The notes under the pieces are model-generated. The model ran no database searches. It saw only the letters and a list, made by a program, of their open reading frames with translations, and was not told the origin of the DNA. This document shows, one piece after another, positions 1-10,535 of a stretch of DNA of 64,000 nt. This DNA is from Amaurobius ferox (lineage: Eukaryota; Arthropoda; Arachnida; Araneae; Amaurobiidae). Each line of letters begins with the position of its first letter. Positions within the stretch are counted from its first letter, which is position 1. Both the position numbers and the translations under genes were made by a program. The stretch is from contig OX578146.1 in assembly GCA_951213105.1 (NCBI GenBank), positions 49,197,275-49,261,274 of the forward strand, given 5' to 3'.

Positions 1-2169
1 CTAAATGTAACTAATATTGATCAATGTAAAATAAATGCCTTTTTATAATTGTATATTTCACTATAATTTTTAACCTCCTATTTTATTTACATGATGGCAT
101 GGAATCTCTTAAAAATAATAATACTTGAATTGGATTGTATTAACAAAAAGGTTTTGCACCCCCAAGGTTAACAGAAAACAGGTTGTCCCCAGAAAACAGC
201 AGTTTTGTTAAAAAGTTTTCTTGCTTTCAACACCAATGAGATAAATGAAATGTTGTCTAAAATAAGATAAATTACTCAAATTTGCATTCAAAATGAACTA
301 AATTGCAGTAATTAACAGATGACGGAATCAAAAACAGCAGTTTGCCAAATTGTACTAAGACAAGGATACGGATTTTCCGTGCGATCTTGTACAACAAAGA
401 CATTGGGCTTTCTATTTTAAACAAAATTTACATATTTCAAATATAAAATGATAATCTTTATTAATATTTGTACTCGCAAATGTATTACAGAAATTTGGAT
501 TTAAATATAATACTTTTAAACATTTACTTTTACAATGCGTTAAAGTGTCAAATGAAATATCCTGTTCAAATTCATTAAATCGAGACTGTGCATTCTACTG
601 TCTGTATTGTCTATTAAAGAAATGCAGGTTTAATAGGATATTATAACTGATGAGAAATATGTTAAATTAGATTTAAAAAAGATTTTTTCTATAAAATTAC
701 CTATATTGTACTAAGCTTCATAAACATGCAATTTCATTCATATATTCTTTTTAAATATGCTGATTTAAAATTTCTTGCACATATTCTGCACAGTAAAAAT
801 AAGAGTACAATTCCACTCCAATTAGTTCCTATACAAAAACATATTTTAACCATTTATAATTTTCTGAAAAATGTCATTGATTTGATTTTAAAATATTCAG
901 ATTGCAGCATTGTTCAATACATGTAATTAATATTTTTATTTTATATGCTTAATGGAAAACCCCTTTACAGTATATTTAATGATACACATGTTGTTTAACT
1001 TTGCTTATTTAGTCTTTAGGAATCCATTTACTTCCTTTCATGGTAAGATATTACCGTAGAATTCTGCTGATCTGCCACCTCAAATGTAACTGAAAATCGT
1101 GGAAAATAAGGATGGGGATGGAGGGGGGGGGGGGGGGGGGGGTATGCGATCACTCGGAATATTCAGCTAAAAGAAACAAAAGTTATAAAGAAAGAAATAT
1201 TATTTTTATCAACATATGTATTTTATTCAACAACGAATTTTGTTTCATTTTTTCACTGAAATTTTTCTAATGTTTAAGAGTGAGGAGGGGGTTTAAAAAC
1301 TTCAATTTTTTTAATGTTTGCGGGTGAGGAGAATGAGGCAAGTTAAAAAGATTCCTTTCAACAGTTGCTTTAAAATAAATAGGGGTCAATGTGCCATTTT
1401 GATGTGACTAAAAATTCATTTTTTCGTAAAAGTATCCATAAAATTACACTTTATAATTTCTTTTAACGTATGAATATTCCTTTCTTGAACAAAAATCATT
1501 TTTATTGCACTGAAACTACTCTGCCATGGATTACACAAGATGGAGCCCTTCAATTTAATGAATCAAGATATGAGTGCTTTGATAGAAACTTTAAATTTAA
1601 TAACAACCCCCATTTGAAGTGCCTAATGTTTATTACTGCAATGGCTTGGTAAAATATTTGCTTTTAAATTTAAGTCAATTTTTGTTTTTTCTTCAGAAAA
1701 TTTTAAGTTTCTTGCCTTTCTCTCAAATACAGACGATATATTTTTTCTAAAACAAGTAACATTTTTGAGCTAGACACAACCCATGTGTTACATCACCTAG
1801 AAATACTATTTATTTTATTTTATTCAGCATTCTTCATGCTTGTAAATGTCTGAATACAGCCAATATTTAAAAAAAGACTAATTTGTGTCATTTAAGTTAG
1901 AAATATATATTTACATATATATTTTTCAAACTGAATCCGATACTGCACTTAGCAGTTAATGTCTCTTCTCTGATCATTCAATAATATCTTTTTTCATATA
2001 ATTTTTGATCATTAAATAATCTTTTAACATGGCCTTCAGTAATCTTTGTATTAATTTCTCATGGTGTCAAAATTTTCATAGCCTCCCTTCTCATCAAAAC
2101 TTTGCTATTTCTTTTCAAATGTATGGAATTTTTTAAGAATGCATAAAATTCCCATTAGTATGCATAGTA
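1..2169. other. non-coding AT-rich stretch, no gene seen
   Basis: No open frame here resembles a known protein; the short ORFs are what AT-rich DNA gives by chance. The one striking local feature is a run of 20 consecutive G at 1123-1142. If the MED23 gene continues to the left, this is intron or flank. Confidence 0.5.
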
Positions 2170-3297
2170 CAGGATCTATTATCCAGATTGCTTGGGACTT
2201 CAGGCATTCTAGATAAGGGTTTTTTACGTAATTCGGAACACTTTTCTAACACTTACTGGAATGGTCTAAAATGTTATAGAAAATTATAATTCATTTTAAA
2301 AACATGTATTAAATACAGATTTTTTACAATCCATATGAAAAGATATACTTAGTTAACTAAAATGCAAATTACATATAATTATAGTATCAAATTTAGGGAT
2401 TAAGAAAATTTTTGAAAGAAAAAATGTCTGAAAAAAGTTGATTATTCAGAATAGTTATTAGAAGTCCTTTTTTGGAACATTTCAACTAAAGTGGTCCTTC
2501 ACCATATTCATCTAATATTTTAGCAGAAGAACCTTTGTTCATATGTTTCAAAATATTTTAAAGTACTTTTAATAAAATTAAGATGAGAAGGATGTTCATT
2601 TTTAATTGAAATGAGAGATTCAACTATGGGTGCAAATATATCAAATTCTAATTTATGCTCTTCAAATGTATTTCTAATAAGCCTTATAATTCTAAATGCC
2701 TGAATAAATAAAAACAATTAATTTTGTTATCCTAAACATATATCTCAATTTCATCAACAATATGTTTAAAAATAATATCCCAGCATAAAAAGCCCAAAAA
2801 ATATAAAAATATTAGTGGATGGAAACAGATTGGAAAAATGGAAAATATTTAAAAATAAAACGGTGCTACTTCAGATGCTTTCCGGAAAAGAGGAGTTGCG
2901 CCATGGAGATACGGAACTTCCCGGAAAACACAATCCACGGAATATTTTCATTCCTGTTTTTCATTCGCTCTTGCGAGAATTCTTCACGCTCGTTTTCGAA
3001 ATTTAAGAAGGATCAGCGACGGAGAGTGCACACAAATTCCTGCGCGACATTTTTTTCTGCGCGGGATTTTTGAATTTCGTGCGCGTACCCTGGAAAAATA
3101 TATGCTTCAACGCATCATTTTTATTTTAATTGATATTGCTAATTAAGGCAAAAAAGTGTTTGGCGAGATTTTAAACAAAAAATCGCTGTTTGATATTTGG
3201 CAAATAATCGCTTGGCGCAGAATTTGGCATTATTTTACCGAATTCCAGTTTTGGGAGAGTCCGGATATTGGGGTGCCGGATAAGAGGTCGCGTACTG
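2170..3297. mobile_element. possible Tigger/pogo-like MITE
   Basis: Both ends are CAG/CTG flanked by TA (2168-2169 and 3298-3299), and both carry a TTATCC block 9-14 bp inside the end. The right end (reverse complement CAGTACGCGACCTCTTATCC) is the clean one and resembles Tigger-type termini; the left end is much more diverged, so the pairing is tentative. No transposase motif is seen. The GC-richer part at 2870-3100 differs in composition from its surroundings. It could instead be two separate decayed ends. Confidence 0.35.
2520..2699 (-). CDS. unassigned exon-like open frame
   Basis: Read on the minus strand, a strong 3' splice site (T-rich tract ending TTTATTCAG) at about 2700-2718 is followed by an open frame of 59 codons ending in TAA at 2520-2522. 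The product would be helical and charged (for example EEHKLEFDIFAPIVESLISI), like a piece of an alpha-solenoid protein. I do not recognise the family, and it does not align with the expected next part of MED23. No AATAAA follows closely. It may be a real terminal exon of an unidentified gene, an exon with a missed donor, or chance; it lies inside the tentative MITE above, which counts against one of the two calls. Confidence 0.2.
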   Translation of the reverse strand, partial: AFRIIRLIRNTFEEHKLEFDIFAPIVESLISIKNEHPSHLNFIKSTLKYFETYEQRFFC

Positions 3298-3645
3298 TAC
3301 TATTTTAGTTTATTCTATATTGTGTGTACACTTACTATTAAGTAAATGCTTAAATAGTTTTCTAACAAATTCTGATCGAAGTCTATGGACCTTGGCTCAA
3401 CCTTACTCTAAGCCAGTGCTTCTCAACCTTTGTGAGATAGCGGCCCAGTAAATACTTTTTATATAAGAGGAGGGCACAGTCCCAACAAATTTACTCATAA
3501 ATACCTTTCTTTCTTATATAAGTTCATACATTAAACTAACATAAATACTAATAATTAATCGTGGCATAATCATAAAGAGTATTAGTACAATTATGCATAT
3601 AGTGTTGCATGTTGGCAAATATATATTTACACTTAACCCTTTCGG

Positions 3646-4386
3646 TGTTGGAAAATTTAAAATTTGCAGATAGCAAAGCACGCACTGTCAGAGTCAATAA
3701 GTGTTGGCTGGGTCATGAAAGTACACAAGTCCAGTTTTAAAGGAAAACTTCGTTCACTTTATTTGGTGAAAAACACAACTCAGCATATTACACATACCTG
3801 GTAATTTTCCATGCCGTAAAACATCAAAATAAACTATGTACAAAAGATTTTTAGTTGTAAATGACTAGACAGAGATTCCTTGAAGCATTTGGTAGTAAAT
3901 TACTATACTACCTCTATCAGTTGCGTATATTTCAGCCACCATCACTTGGTAAAGGGAAACCAAAGGATATAACATCAGGAAAATATTTAAAGCGGCTTCC
4001 GAACGTTTGTAAGTAAATTTAACGTTCAATACATCTGCATCCGTTTCGACTATTAACCGTCGTCAAAAAGATATTCCGCAGTGCTTCTGTCAAAAACATT
4101 TCTGTCTGATCTCGATCGACCTTTCTCCAATGTCTCCTGCAGACGTCTCCTTAATGTCTGATTGCTTCAAGAAACCTCTGCCCTATATATCCGAGAATGG
4201 ACAGTTCCGGAAACGCCCCCGGATATGCAAATCAGATGCGTACGCATTGAGAACTGATTTGCATGAAACCTCATGTTGAAAAACGTCACGGTTCACGCCG
4301 GTGAACGGGAAGAGTCGTTCATATTAAATTTGCATAAACGCCCGCTCACGGGAACGTGAATCGCGATGTATTGATTATTTCCAACA
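3646..4386 (-). repeat. Copia 3' LTR
   Basis: 741 bp, TGTTGG...CCAACA. On the minus strand it carries the candidate poly(A) signal AATAAA at 3758-3763 and a TATA-like box near 4183-4190. Octamer motifs ATGCAAAT/ATTTGCAT occur at 4225-4232, 4257-4264 and 4328-4335. It matches the other LTR except at 3947. Confidence 0.95.
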
Positions 4387-4400
4387 ATCGGCCCCCTCAT
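4387..4400 (-). promoter_or_regulatory. Copia polypurine tract
   Basis: Immediately upstream of the 3' LTR in element orientation the sequence reads ATGAGGGGGCCGAT, a purine run where plus-strand DNA synthesis is expected to be primed. Its position directly against the LTR is the support. Confidence 0.7.
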
Positions 4401-5258
4401 GCAAATCCTTAAGTCTCAATGCATATGCAAAAGAAAATTTACTCTGAGAAACCAAGGTATATCAATAAACACCAAGGCCCCCAGTATCCTATCAAACATA
4501 ATGAAGGAAAAAATTTAAAGTATTATATCATTATTAAATTTAAAATAAAATGCATAAGTACTTATAGCATCTGAAAAATAGTTAAGTATTGTCGACAATA
4601 TTGTAACAACAACATTTCACATCAAGTAGAAATTTATATACAACACAACTTCAATGCTTAAGTATCATCATTCAAAAATTTAAATTTTAGTTTAAATTTA
4701 ATTATAAGTATCCAAAATTTAAGTATAAGCACATTATCATATTAAACAAGTCAACTTTAAAAGATTAAGATTTTGTATAAGCATAGAATTTAAGTTTACT
4801 TTAAATTTGAGTATAAACACTATAATTCAAAAAAGCTTAAAAAAAAATTTAGTCTATTAACACAATATAAGTATACATAATTAATACTATTAGACTGCAT
4901 TGATATACCAAATATTTAAAAATACATGATGCAAGTAATTAGATAATAAAATTCCTTTATCAAAACTTTCAACACATACTTTTTACCAAGTTGAAAAATA
5001 CAAAATTTTATACACATAAGCTATTATTTAGCATCATGCGGGTCATGGAAAATGGATGTATATACAAAGGTGTAAAGTGAAAAAGATTCAATATCACAAA
5101 AATTTATACTCAAGATATACTATCTTATATCAATGAGGTTTAAGATAAACAATAATGTATATATATGACATCTTAAAAAAAAATTCCCAAGTTGTAAATT
5201 CAATTTAGTATTTAAAATTTTTCTTTAGACTAAACATTTAATCTCAAAAAGTTTTGAT
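4401..5258 (-). other. Copia 3' untranslated region
   Basis: About 0.86 kb between the pol stop and the polypurine tract, very AT-rich, with no open frame on either strand. It is longer than the short 3' leaders of compact Copia elements. No second ORF was found in it. Confidence 0.6.
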
Positions 5259-8200
5259 TTAGTTTTTAAAAATTTTATTACAAAATTTAAGTATTATTTC
5301 CTTAGTCATTGGTTTAGTAAAGTAATCTGCTAAGTTATCTTTACTATTTACAAATTTAACATTAAATGATTCATTGACTATTAAATTTCTTAGGAAATGA
5401 TATCTAACATCAATATGCTTAGTTCTGTTGTTTTCAATTGGAGAGTTAGAAAAATTAATGGCTGCTTGGTTGTCGCTAAAAATAACACTGTTACTTTTAT
5501 TAAAGTTTAACCCAAGTAAATGACATTCTTCTATTATGTTTTGTACCCATACCATTTCCTTAGCGGCTTCAGTTAGTGATACATATTCAGCTTCCATGGT
5601 TGATAAGCTGACACACTTATGTTTAAAGGTACGCCAAGAAATAGGTACATTGTCAATAAAGAGTATCATGCCTCCAAGTGAAACACGGTCATCTCTGTTT
5701 GCAGCAAAGTCAGAATCTGAGTAACAATTTAATTTTAACTCCTGAATGTTAGATAAATTCAACATATAGTTTTTAGTCTTTTCTACATATCCTAAAAGTC
5801 TTAACAATGCATCCCAATGCTTAATTCCAGGGTTTTCTTGAAATTGAGATAATATATTGATGGCGTAACAAATATCAGGTCTAGTCCTACTAGATATGAA
5901 AGCCAAACACCCAATTAAGCTCCTATAAGGAAAACTTTGCATTTGCTTTATTTCTTCACTTGTCTTTGGACAATCTATTTTACTTAGAATATTCCCTTTA
6001 GAAATGGGAAGTGAAGTAACTGGATATTTATACTGTTGAAACATTTGACATACTTTATCTATATACTGACTTTGATGCATAAAAAATTTATTGTCACACT
6101 CTTTAAATTCCACGCCTAAAAGTTTTCTAATTTTTCCTAATACCTTGATATCAAATTCTATGCTAAGTAATGAAACAATGTGGTCTATGTCCCTTTGATA
6201 CTTTGAGAAGAGAATTATGTCATCCACATAGACTAGCATAAGAACTTTGCTATTGTAAATATATGCACAATTACACCATTGAAGTTTTAAAAAATTTAAT
6301 TCTTTTAATTTGGTGTCAAGTTCATTAAACCATTCTCTTCCACTTTGATGAAGACCGTAAATGGCTTTCTTCAACAAACAAACATAATCAGGCTGTTCCT
6401 GATTGACATAACCTTGAGGCTGTTTCATATATACCTTTTGACTCAATTTAGCAAAGAGATAGGCAGATTTGATATCTAATTGGAAATGCATCCAGCCAAG
6501 CATGCATACGAAAATTGAGAAGAATGCTCTAATTAAGTTGAAGTTAACAACAGGGCTAAAAACTTCATCGTATGATTCTCCCTTTTTCTGACCATACCCC
6601 TGGGCTACCAAACGAGCTTTAAACCTCTTGATTTTCCCATTCTCGTCTTTCTTAATGGTGTAGACCCATCTACTGCCTATATGCTTTTGTGAGGTGGATG
6701 CAGGAACTAGTTCCCAGACACCCCTCTCTTGCATTACGGCCATTTCCTCATCCATAGCTTTACACCATTTTTCGGACTGGGAAGATTTTATAGCAGCGTT
6801 GTACCCTTTTGGTATATTTATTTCAATATTGCTTGCTTCTGGTCTGCCTCTGACCCTTTTAAGACCTTTATTTTCCCGAAAATTAAACAGTTGCTGATCA
6901 AATTGTATATTCCTTTTATCACAATATTTCTTAACATCATTGTGCGACCTCAGCCTTTTATTATCTCCTTGAGCGTAATAATACACATCGGTTCTACTCC
7001 CATCGGGTCTTGGAACCGTCTTTCGCTGCCAAGCAATATCCGAGCAAGGAGTCATACTGGAGTCAGCAGGAGAGTCCGTTTCCTCACTGGATTCAGATGG
7101 ATCGTCACCAGTGTCTTCACTCTCTCCTGCCCCCCCATCAGACTGCTCTCTCGGATATTCCCCGTCGGAGTATTCTGAAAGGTTATCTCTTGATATCCCT
7201 GAGGAGATATTTCTGGGACAAATTGGGTCCAGGATGCCTTCCACTACATCACCCTCATCAAACCTCACATTGCAGGTCTCAATTGTTCGTTTCTCTCCTG
7301 ACAAAAATATCCTATAGCCCTTAGTTTTAGTAGCATAGCCTACCATCACCCCTTCTGTAGCTTTCATGTCTAACTTCTTTCTGAGCTGACTGGGTTTGCC
7401 TACATATGCTCTACAACCAAAGGTTCTAAGATGTTTGACTGAAGGTTTTCTACTACTGTAGAGTTCATGTGGTGTTTTTGTCTTAAATTTGTGACATATT
7501 CGATTTTTAGTGTATGCAAAACACAATATTGCTTCCGCCCAGAATCTGTCATGTAATTTGCTGTCGTTCAACATGGCTCTAACACAGTCAAATGCGGTTA
7601 AGTTGAATCGCTCTGATACTCCATTTTGCTGTGGGGTATATGTGTTAGTCCTCTCAGCCTTAATACCGATATCCTTCAGGTAATTTTTGAACTTATCATG
7701 GCAGAATTCCATCCCATTATCCGTCCGGATACATAGAATTTTAGTACCTAACTGCCTTTCTTCTCTGGCCTGAAACTCTTTAAAATGTGAAAATACTTCT
7801 GACTTCTGTTTCATGAGGTAAACAAAAACTTTTCTACTATAATCATCTGTTATAGTTAAGACATACTTGTTCCCACCATATGAGGCTGTGGGTAAGGGAC
7901 CACACACATCCATGTGTAACAATTGCAATGGTTTAGTGGACCTTATCCTACCGGTGGGTTTATATGATACTCTCCTAGACTTAGCCAATTTACACGATTT
8001 ACAATTTAACTTTTTGTATTTAAGCCTAGGAAGTCCGTTTACGGCAGAAACTTTGCTGGTTTGGAGGAGATATTCAGCGTTTATGTGGCAATATCGTTTA
8101 TGCCAAAGACAGTTTGTACTATTAAGTTCAGTTACTGAACTGCTAGGCTTAGATATTGAACTATCCACATTTCTATTCTGCTTAGTTTTTGTTTTGTCAG

Positions 8201-8378
8201 ATTTAAATTCAGTTTCTTTAAGATTAGGTGCTATTTTTACTATGTCTATTTTTCTGGAAGCACTAGGATCCCTATCCTTGGATTTCTTATCCTTTTTGTG
8301 TTTCTTGTCTCCATCTCGATCCCTATCTTTAGATTGACGGTTTTCTACGTTATGTTGTTTCTGGGTACTATATAGGTT
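5259..8378 (-). CDS. pol: Copia pol: integrase, reverse transcriptase, RNase H
   Basis: The frame is open for 1,039 codons, from just after a TAA at 8379-8381 to a stop at 5259. It begins with a basic linker rich in KD/KK repeats. Then come the pre-integrase zinc region (WHKRYCHIN ... CKSCK), the integrase catalytic triad (HMDVCGPL, RTDNGMEF, NGVSERFN), a Copia reverse transcriptase with YVDD at about 6219-6230, and an RNase H ending in the family motif TKHIDVRYHFLR and LADYFTKPM. All domains look intact. There is no good ATG at the start; the frame is +1 relative to gag-protease, so it is presumably expressed by frameshifting, or was thrown out of frame by slippage in the T6A4 run. The protein should act in cytoplasmic particles (reverse transcription) and in the nucleus (integration). 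Confidence 0.93.
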   Translation of the reverse strand, partial: NLYSTQKQHNVENRQSKDRDRDGDKKHKKDKKSKDRDPSASRKIDIVKIAPNLKETEFKSDKTKTKQNRNVDSSISKPSSSVTELNSTNCLWHKRYCHINAEYLLQTSKVSAVNGLPRLKYKKLNCKSCKLAKSRRVSYKPTGRIRSTKPLQLLHMDVCGPLPTASYGGNKYVLTITDDYSRKVFVYLMKQKSEVFSHFKEFQAREERQLGTKILCIRTDNGMEFCHDKFKNYLKDIGIKAERTNTYTPQQNGVSERFNLTAFDCVRAMLNDSKLHDRFWAEAILCFAYTKNRICHKFKTKTPHELYSSRKPSVKHLRTFGCRAYVGKPSQLRKKLDMKATEGVMVGYATKTKGYRIFLSGEKRTIETCNVRFDEGDVVEGILDPICPRNISSGISRDNLSEYSDGEYPREQSDGGAGESEDTGDDPSESSEETDSPADSSMTPCSDIAWQRKTVPRPDGSRTDVYYYAQGDNKRLRSHNDVKKYCDKRNIQFDQQLFNFRENKGLKRVRGRPEASNIEINIPKGYNAAIKSSQSEKWCKAMDEEMAVMQERGVWELVPASTSQKHIGSRWVYTIKKDENGKIKRFKARLVAQGYGQKKGESYDEVFSPVVNFNLIRAFFSIFVCMLGWMHFQLDIKSAYLFAKLSQKVYMKQPQGYVNQEQPDYVCLLKKAIYGLHQSGREWFNELDTKLKELNFLKLQWCNCAYIYNSKVLMLVYVDDIILFSKYQRDIDHIVSLLSIEFDIKVLGKIRKLLGVEFKECDNKFFMHQSQYIDKVCQMFQQYKYPVTSLPISKGNILSKIDCPKTSEEIKQMQSFPYRSLIGCLAFISSRTRPDICYAINILSQFQENPGIKHWDALLRLLGYVEKTKNYMLNLSNIQELKLNCYSDSDFAANRDDRVSLGGMILFIDNVPISWRTFKHKCVSLSTMEAEYVSLTEAAKEMVWVQNIIEECHLLGLNFNKSNSVIFSDNQAAINFSNSPIENNRTKHIDVRYHFLRNLIVNESFNVKFVNSKDNLADYFTKPMTKEIILKFCNKIFKN

Positions 8379-9597
8379 TTAAAAAATATAACCCATCCTT
8401 TCTTTTTGCATAAAAGAATTTCTCCCCTTTAGGTGTAAAAAACCATAGAACCCCATTAGCTCCATTAAAACTAAAATTTTGTTCCTCAAGAACAGATGCA
8501 GCTAATAGATTTCTCCTAAGTTTAGGAGAATACATAACATTTTCCAATTTGATAATACTTTGCTTATCCTTAAATTGGACATACATTTCCACCGTCCCGA
8601 TAGCCTCAACTGGACTTTCGACATCCCCTACTGCTAGCGACATTGAAGTGCCTTTGCACTCATTAAATTTTGAAAATAACTTAATGTTATTACAGAAATG
8701 TCGCGTAGCAGCAGTGTCTACTACCCAGCTGAGTCTATCGCTAGGATCGATTACAGTATTAGCCTCAATCTGTGGAGACCCAAGAAATTCCACAATACTA
8801 GATCCATTATTTCTACTGCAATTAGATTTAGTATGACCTAGTTTGTTACACTTAATTTTACTTTTAGAAATATTGACATTATGACTAGAAGTATTTACAT
8901 TAGACACATTATGAGATACATTTGGAAATTTAGGTTTAGATACTTTTACTCTATTTACAAATTTCTTAGAAGTAAAATATGCAGAATTTGAACTCACAGT
9001 TTTGGAAAAGTCACTTGCTTGCTGCCTAAGCCGGCTCTCCTCCGCTGCTAGCTGTACTTGTATTTTGCTGAGCTTGAAGTCCGAGTCATTCCATCGATAT
9101 ATGAGCTGAACGATACCTCGGAATTCTTCCGGAAGGTACCGAATCGACTGGAATGCTACATACAGGTCTTCAATGGGGTGTTTCGCGTCTTTAAGCCTCG
9201 TCACGGCCTTCCGCAGTCTTGAGCAAAAAATGTCAACAGGCTCATCTGGCTCCGGCCGAACGTCGAAGAACTCATCTAGTAATCTAACCAGGTTGGCTCG
9301 GGAAGGCGCTTGAAAATGTTCTTTCAAGGTATTCCATACTTGACTAGGTTCGTCGGTGACGTTTATCAACTCCTTGTATTCCGAGGATAAGCTCTGATAA
9401 ATTATGGCTAATGCTCGGTCTTTCCGGCGATAAAAATCATCGTAGTCGCGGCGACTCGCGGTTGCGTCTTCTTCGATAGGCTTAGCACTTCCATCTACGT
9501 GTCCGAAACATCCTTCTCCCTTGAGGACGAATGAGATGTCGGTACACCAGGTGACGTAGTTGTCCCGCGTCAGCAACTCCGTTCTACTTGCCTCCAT
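8368..9597 (-). CDS. gag: Copia gag and aspartic protease
   Basis: 409 codons from the ATG at 9597, chosen for its good context (GCCATGG) and because the Copia gag (UBN2-like) homology starts a few residues later; the frame is open further upstream to 9750. Residues 1-200 form the gag domain. Near residue 255 is a zinc knuckle, KCNKLGHTKSNC, that lacks the first cysteine of the usual C-X2-C-X4-H-X4-C. Near residue 295 the protease active site is DTAATRH, a D-T-A variant known from Tnt1-like elements instead of D-S/T-G. The ORF ends at TAG 8368-8370, overlapping pol by 11 nt in another frame. It would form the particle shell and process the polyprotein; nucleic-acid binding may be weakened by the knuckle change. 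Confidence 0.9.
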   Translation of the reverse strand: MEASRTELLTRDNYVTWCTDISFVLKGEGCFGHVDGSAKPIEEDATASRRDYDDFYRRKDRALAIIYQSLSSEYKELINVTDEPSQVWNTLKEHFQAPSRANLVRLLDEFFDVRPEPDEPVDIFCSRLRKAVTRLKDAKHPIEDLYVAFQSIRYLPEEFRGIVQLIYRWNDSDFKLSKIQVQLAAEESRLRQQASDFSKTVSSNSAYFTSKKFVNRVKVSKPKFPNVSHNVSNVNTSSHNVNISKSKIKCNKLGHTKSNCSRNNGSSIVEFLGSPQIEANTVIDPSDRLSWVVDTAATRHFCNNIKLFSKFNECKGTSMSLAVGDVESPVEAIGTVEMYVQFKDKQSIIKLENVMYSPKLRRNLLAASVLEEQNFSFNGANGVLWFFTPKGEKFFYAKRKDGLYFLKPI

Positions 9598-9773
9598 GGC
9601 CACTCGTAGTTTTGAAGAAGCAGAAGTAAAAGTTCTTGTACACTGTTTACGTTTACACTGTTGCGTTTCGTTGTTCACACGAACTTCAAAATGGTGCCAG
9701 GTGCGGCCCCCATCTGAACACTGGAACGATTTCTTTAAAGATACTTGCACTTATGACTCTGTTGGGCGTTGAA

Positions 9774-9787
9774 CTGGCCCCATAACC
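9774..9787 (-). promoter_or_regulatory. Copia primer-binding site for a half initiator-Met tRNA
   Basis: Seven bases inside the 5' LTR the minus strand reads GGTTATGGGGCCAG. This is complementary to the anticodon-loop region of initiator methionine tRNA (CUGGGCCCAUAACC) with one mismatch. Drosophila copia primes from such an internal tRNA fragment rather than from the tRNA 3' end, so the site supports a true copia-type priming mechanism. Confidence 0.75.
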
Positions 9788-9794
9788 GTTTTAC

Positions 9795-10535
9795 TGTTGG
9801 AAAATTTAAAATTTGCAGATAGCAAAGCACGCACTGTCAGAGTCAATAAGTGTTGGCTGGGTCATGAAAGTACACAAGTCCAGTTTTAAAGGAAAACTTC
9901 GTTCACTTTATTTGGTGAAAAACACAACTCAGCATATTACACATACCTGGTAATTTTCCATGCCGTAAAACATCAAAATAAACTATGTACAAAAGATTTT
10001 TAGTTGTAAATGACTAGACAGAGATTCCTTGAAGCATTTGGTAGTAAATTACTATACTACCTCTATCAGTTGCGTATATTTCAGCCACCATCACTCGGTA
10101 AAGGGAAACCAAAGGATATAACATCAGGAAAATATTTAAAGCGGCTTCCGAACGTTTGTAAGTAAATTTAACGTTCAATACATCTGCATCCGTTTCGACT
10201 ATTAACCGTCGTCAAAAAGATATTCCGCAGTGCTTCTGTCAAAAACATTTCTGTCTGATCTCGATCGACCTTTCTCCAATGTCTCCTGCAGACGTCTCCT
10301 TAATGTCTGATTGCTTCAAGAAACCTCTGCCCTATATATCCGAGAATGGACAGTTCCGGAAACGCCCCCGGATATGCAAATCAGATGCGTACGCATTGAG
10401 AACTGATTTGCATGAAACCTCATGTTGAAAAACGTCACGGTTCACGCCGGTGAACGGGAAGAGTCGTTCATATTAAATTTGCATAAACGCCCGCTCACGG
10501 GAACGTGAATCGCGATGTATTGATTATTTCCAACA
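9795..10535 (-). repeat. Copia 5' LTR with promoter
   Basis: 741 bp, matching the 3' LTR except for C at 10096. In element orientation a TATA-like box (GATATATAGG) lies at about 10331-10340, and the octamer motifs sit upstream and around it. This LTR should supply the promoter; the exact transcription start cannot be read. Confidence 0.9.

Larger units (their letters stand above)
3646..10535 (-). mobile_element. full-length Copia (Ty1/copia) LTR retrotransposon
   Basis: Two 741-bp LTRs (3646-4386 and 9795-10535), each starting TGTTGG and ending CCAACA, are flanked by an exact 5-bp target duplication TTCGG (3641-3645, 10536-10540). The element reads on the minus strand: 5' LTR 9795-10535, primer-binding site 9774-9787, gag-protease 9597-8368, then integrase-reverse transcriptase-RNase H to 5259, polypurine tract at about 4389-4400, and 3' LTR. 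The domain order integrase before reverse transcriptase identifies Ty1/copia rather than gypsy. I found one LTR difference (T at 3947, C at 10096), so the insertion is recent. The main coding lesion or feature is a change of frame at about 8368-8386. Confidence 0.95.

Noticed and set aside
6729..7324. Plus-strand ORFs opposite the Copia pol gene
   Set aside because: They are antisense shadows of an intact coding region.
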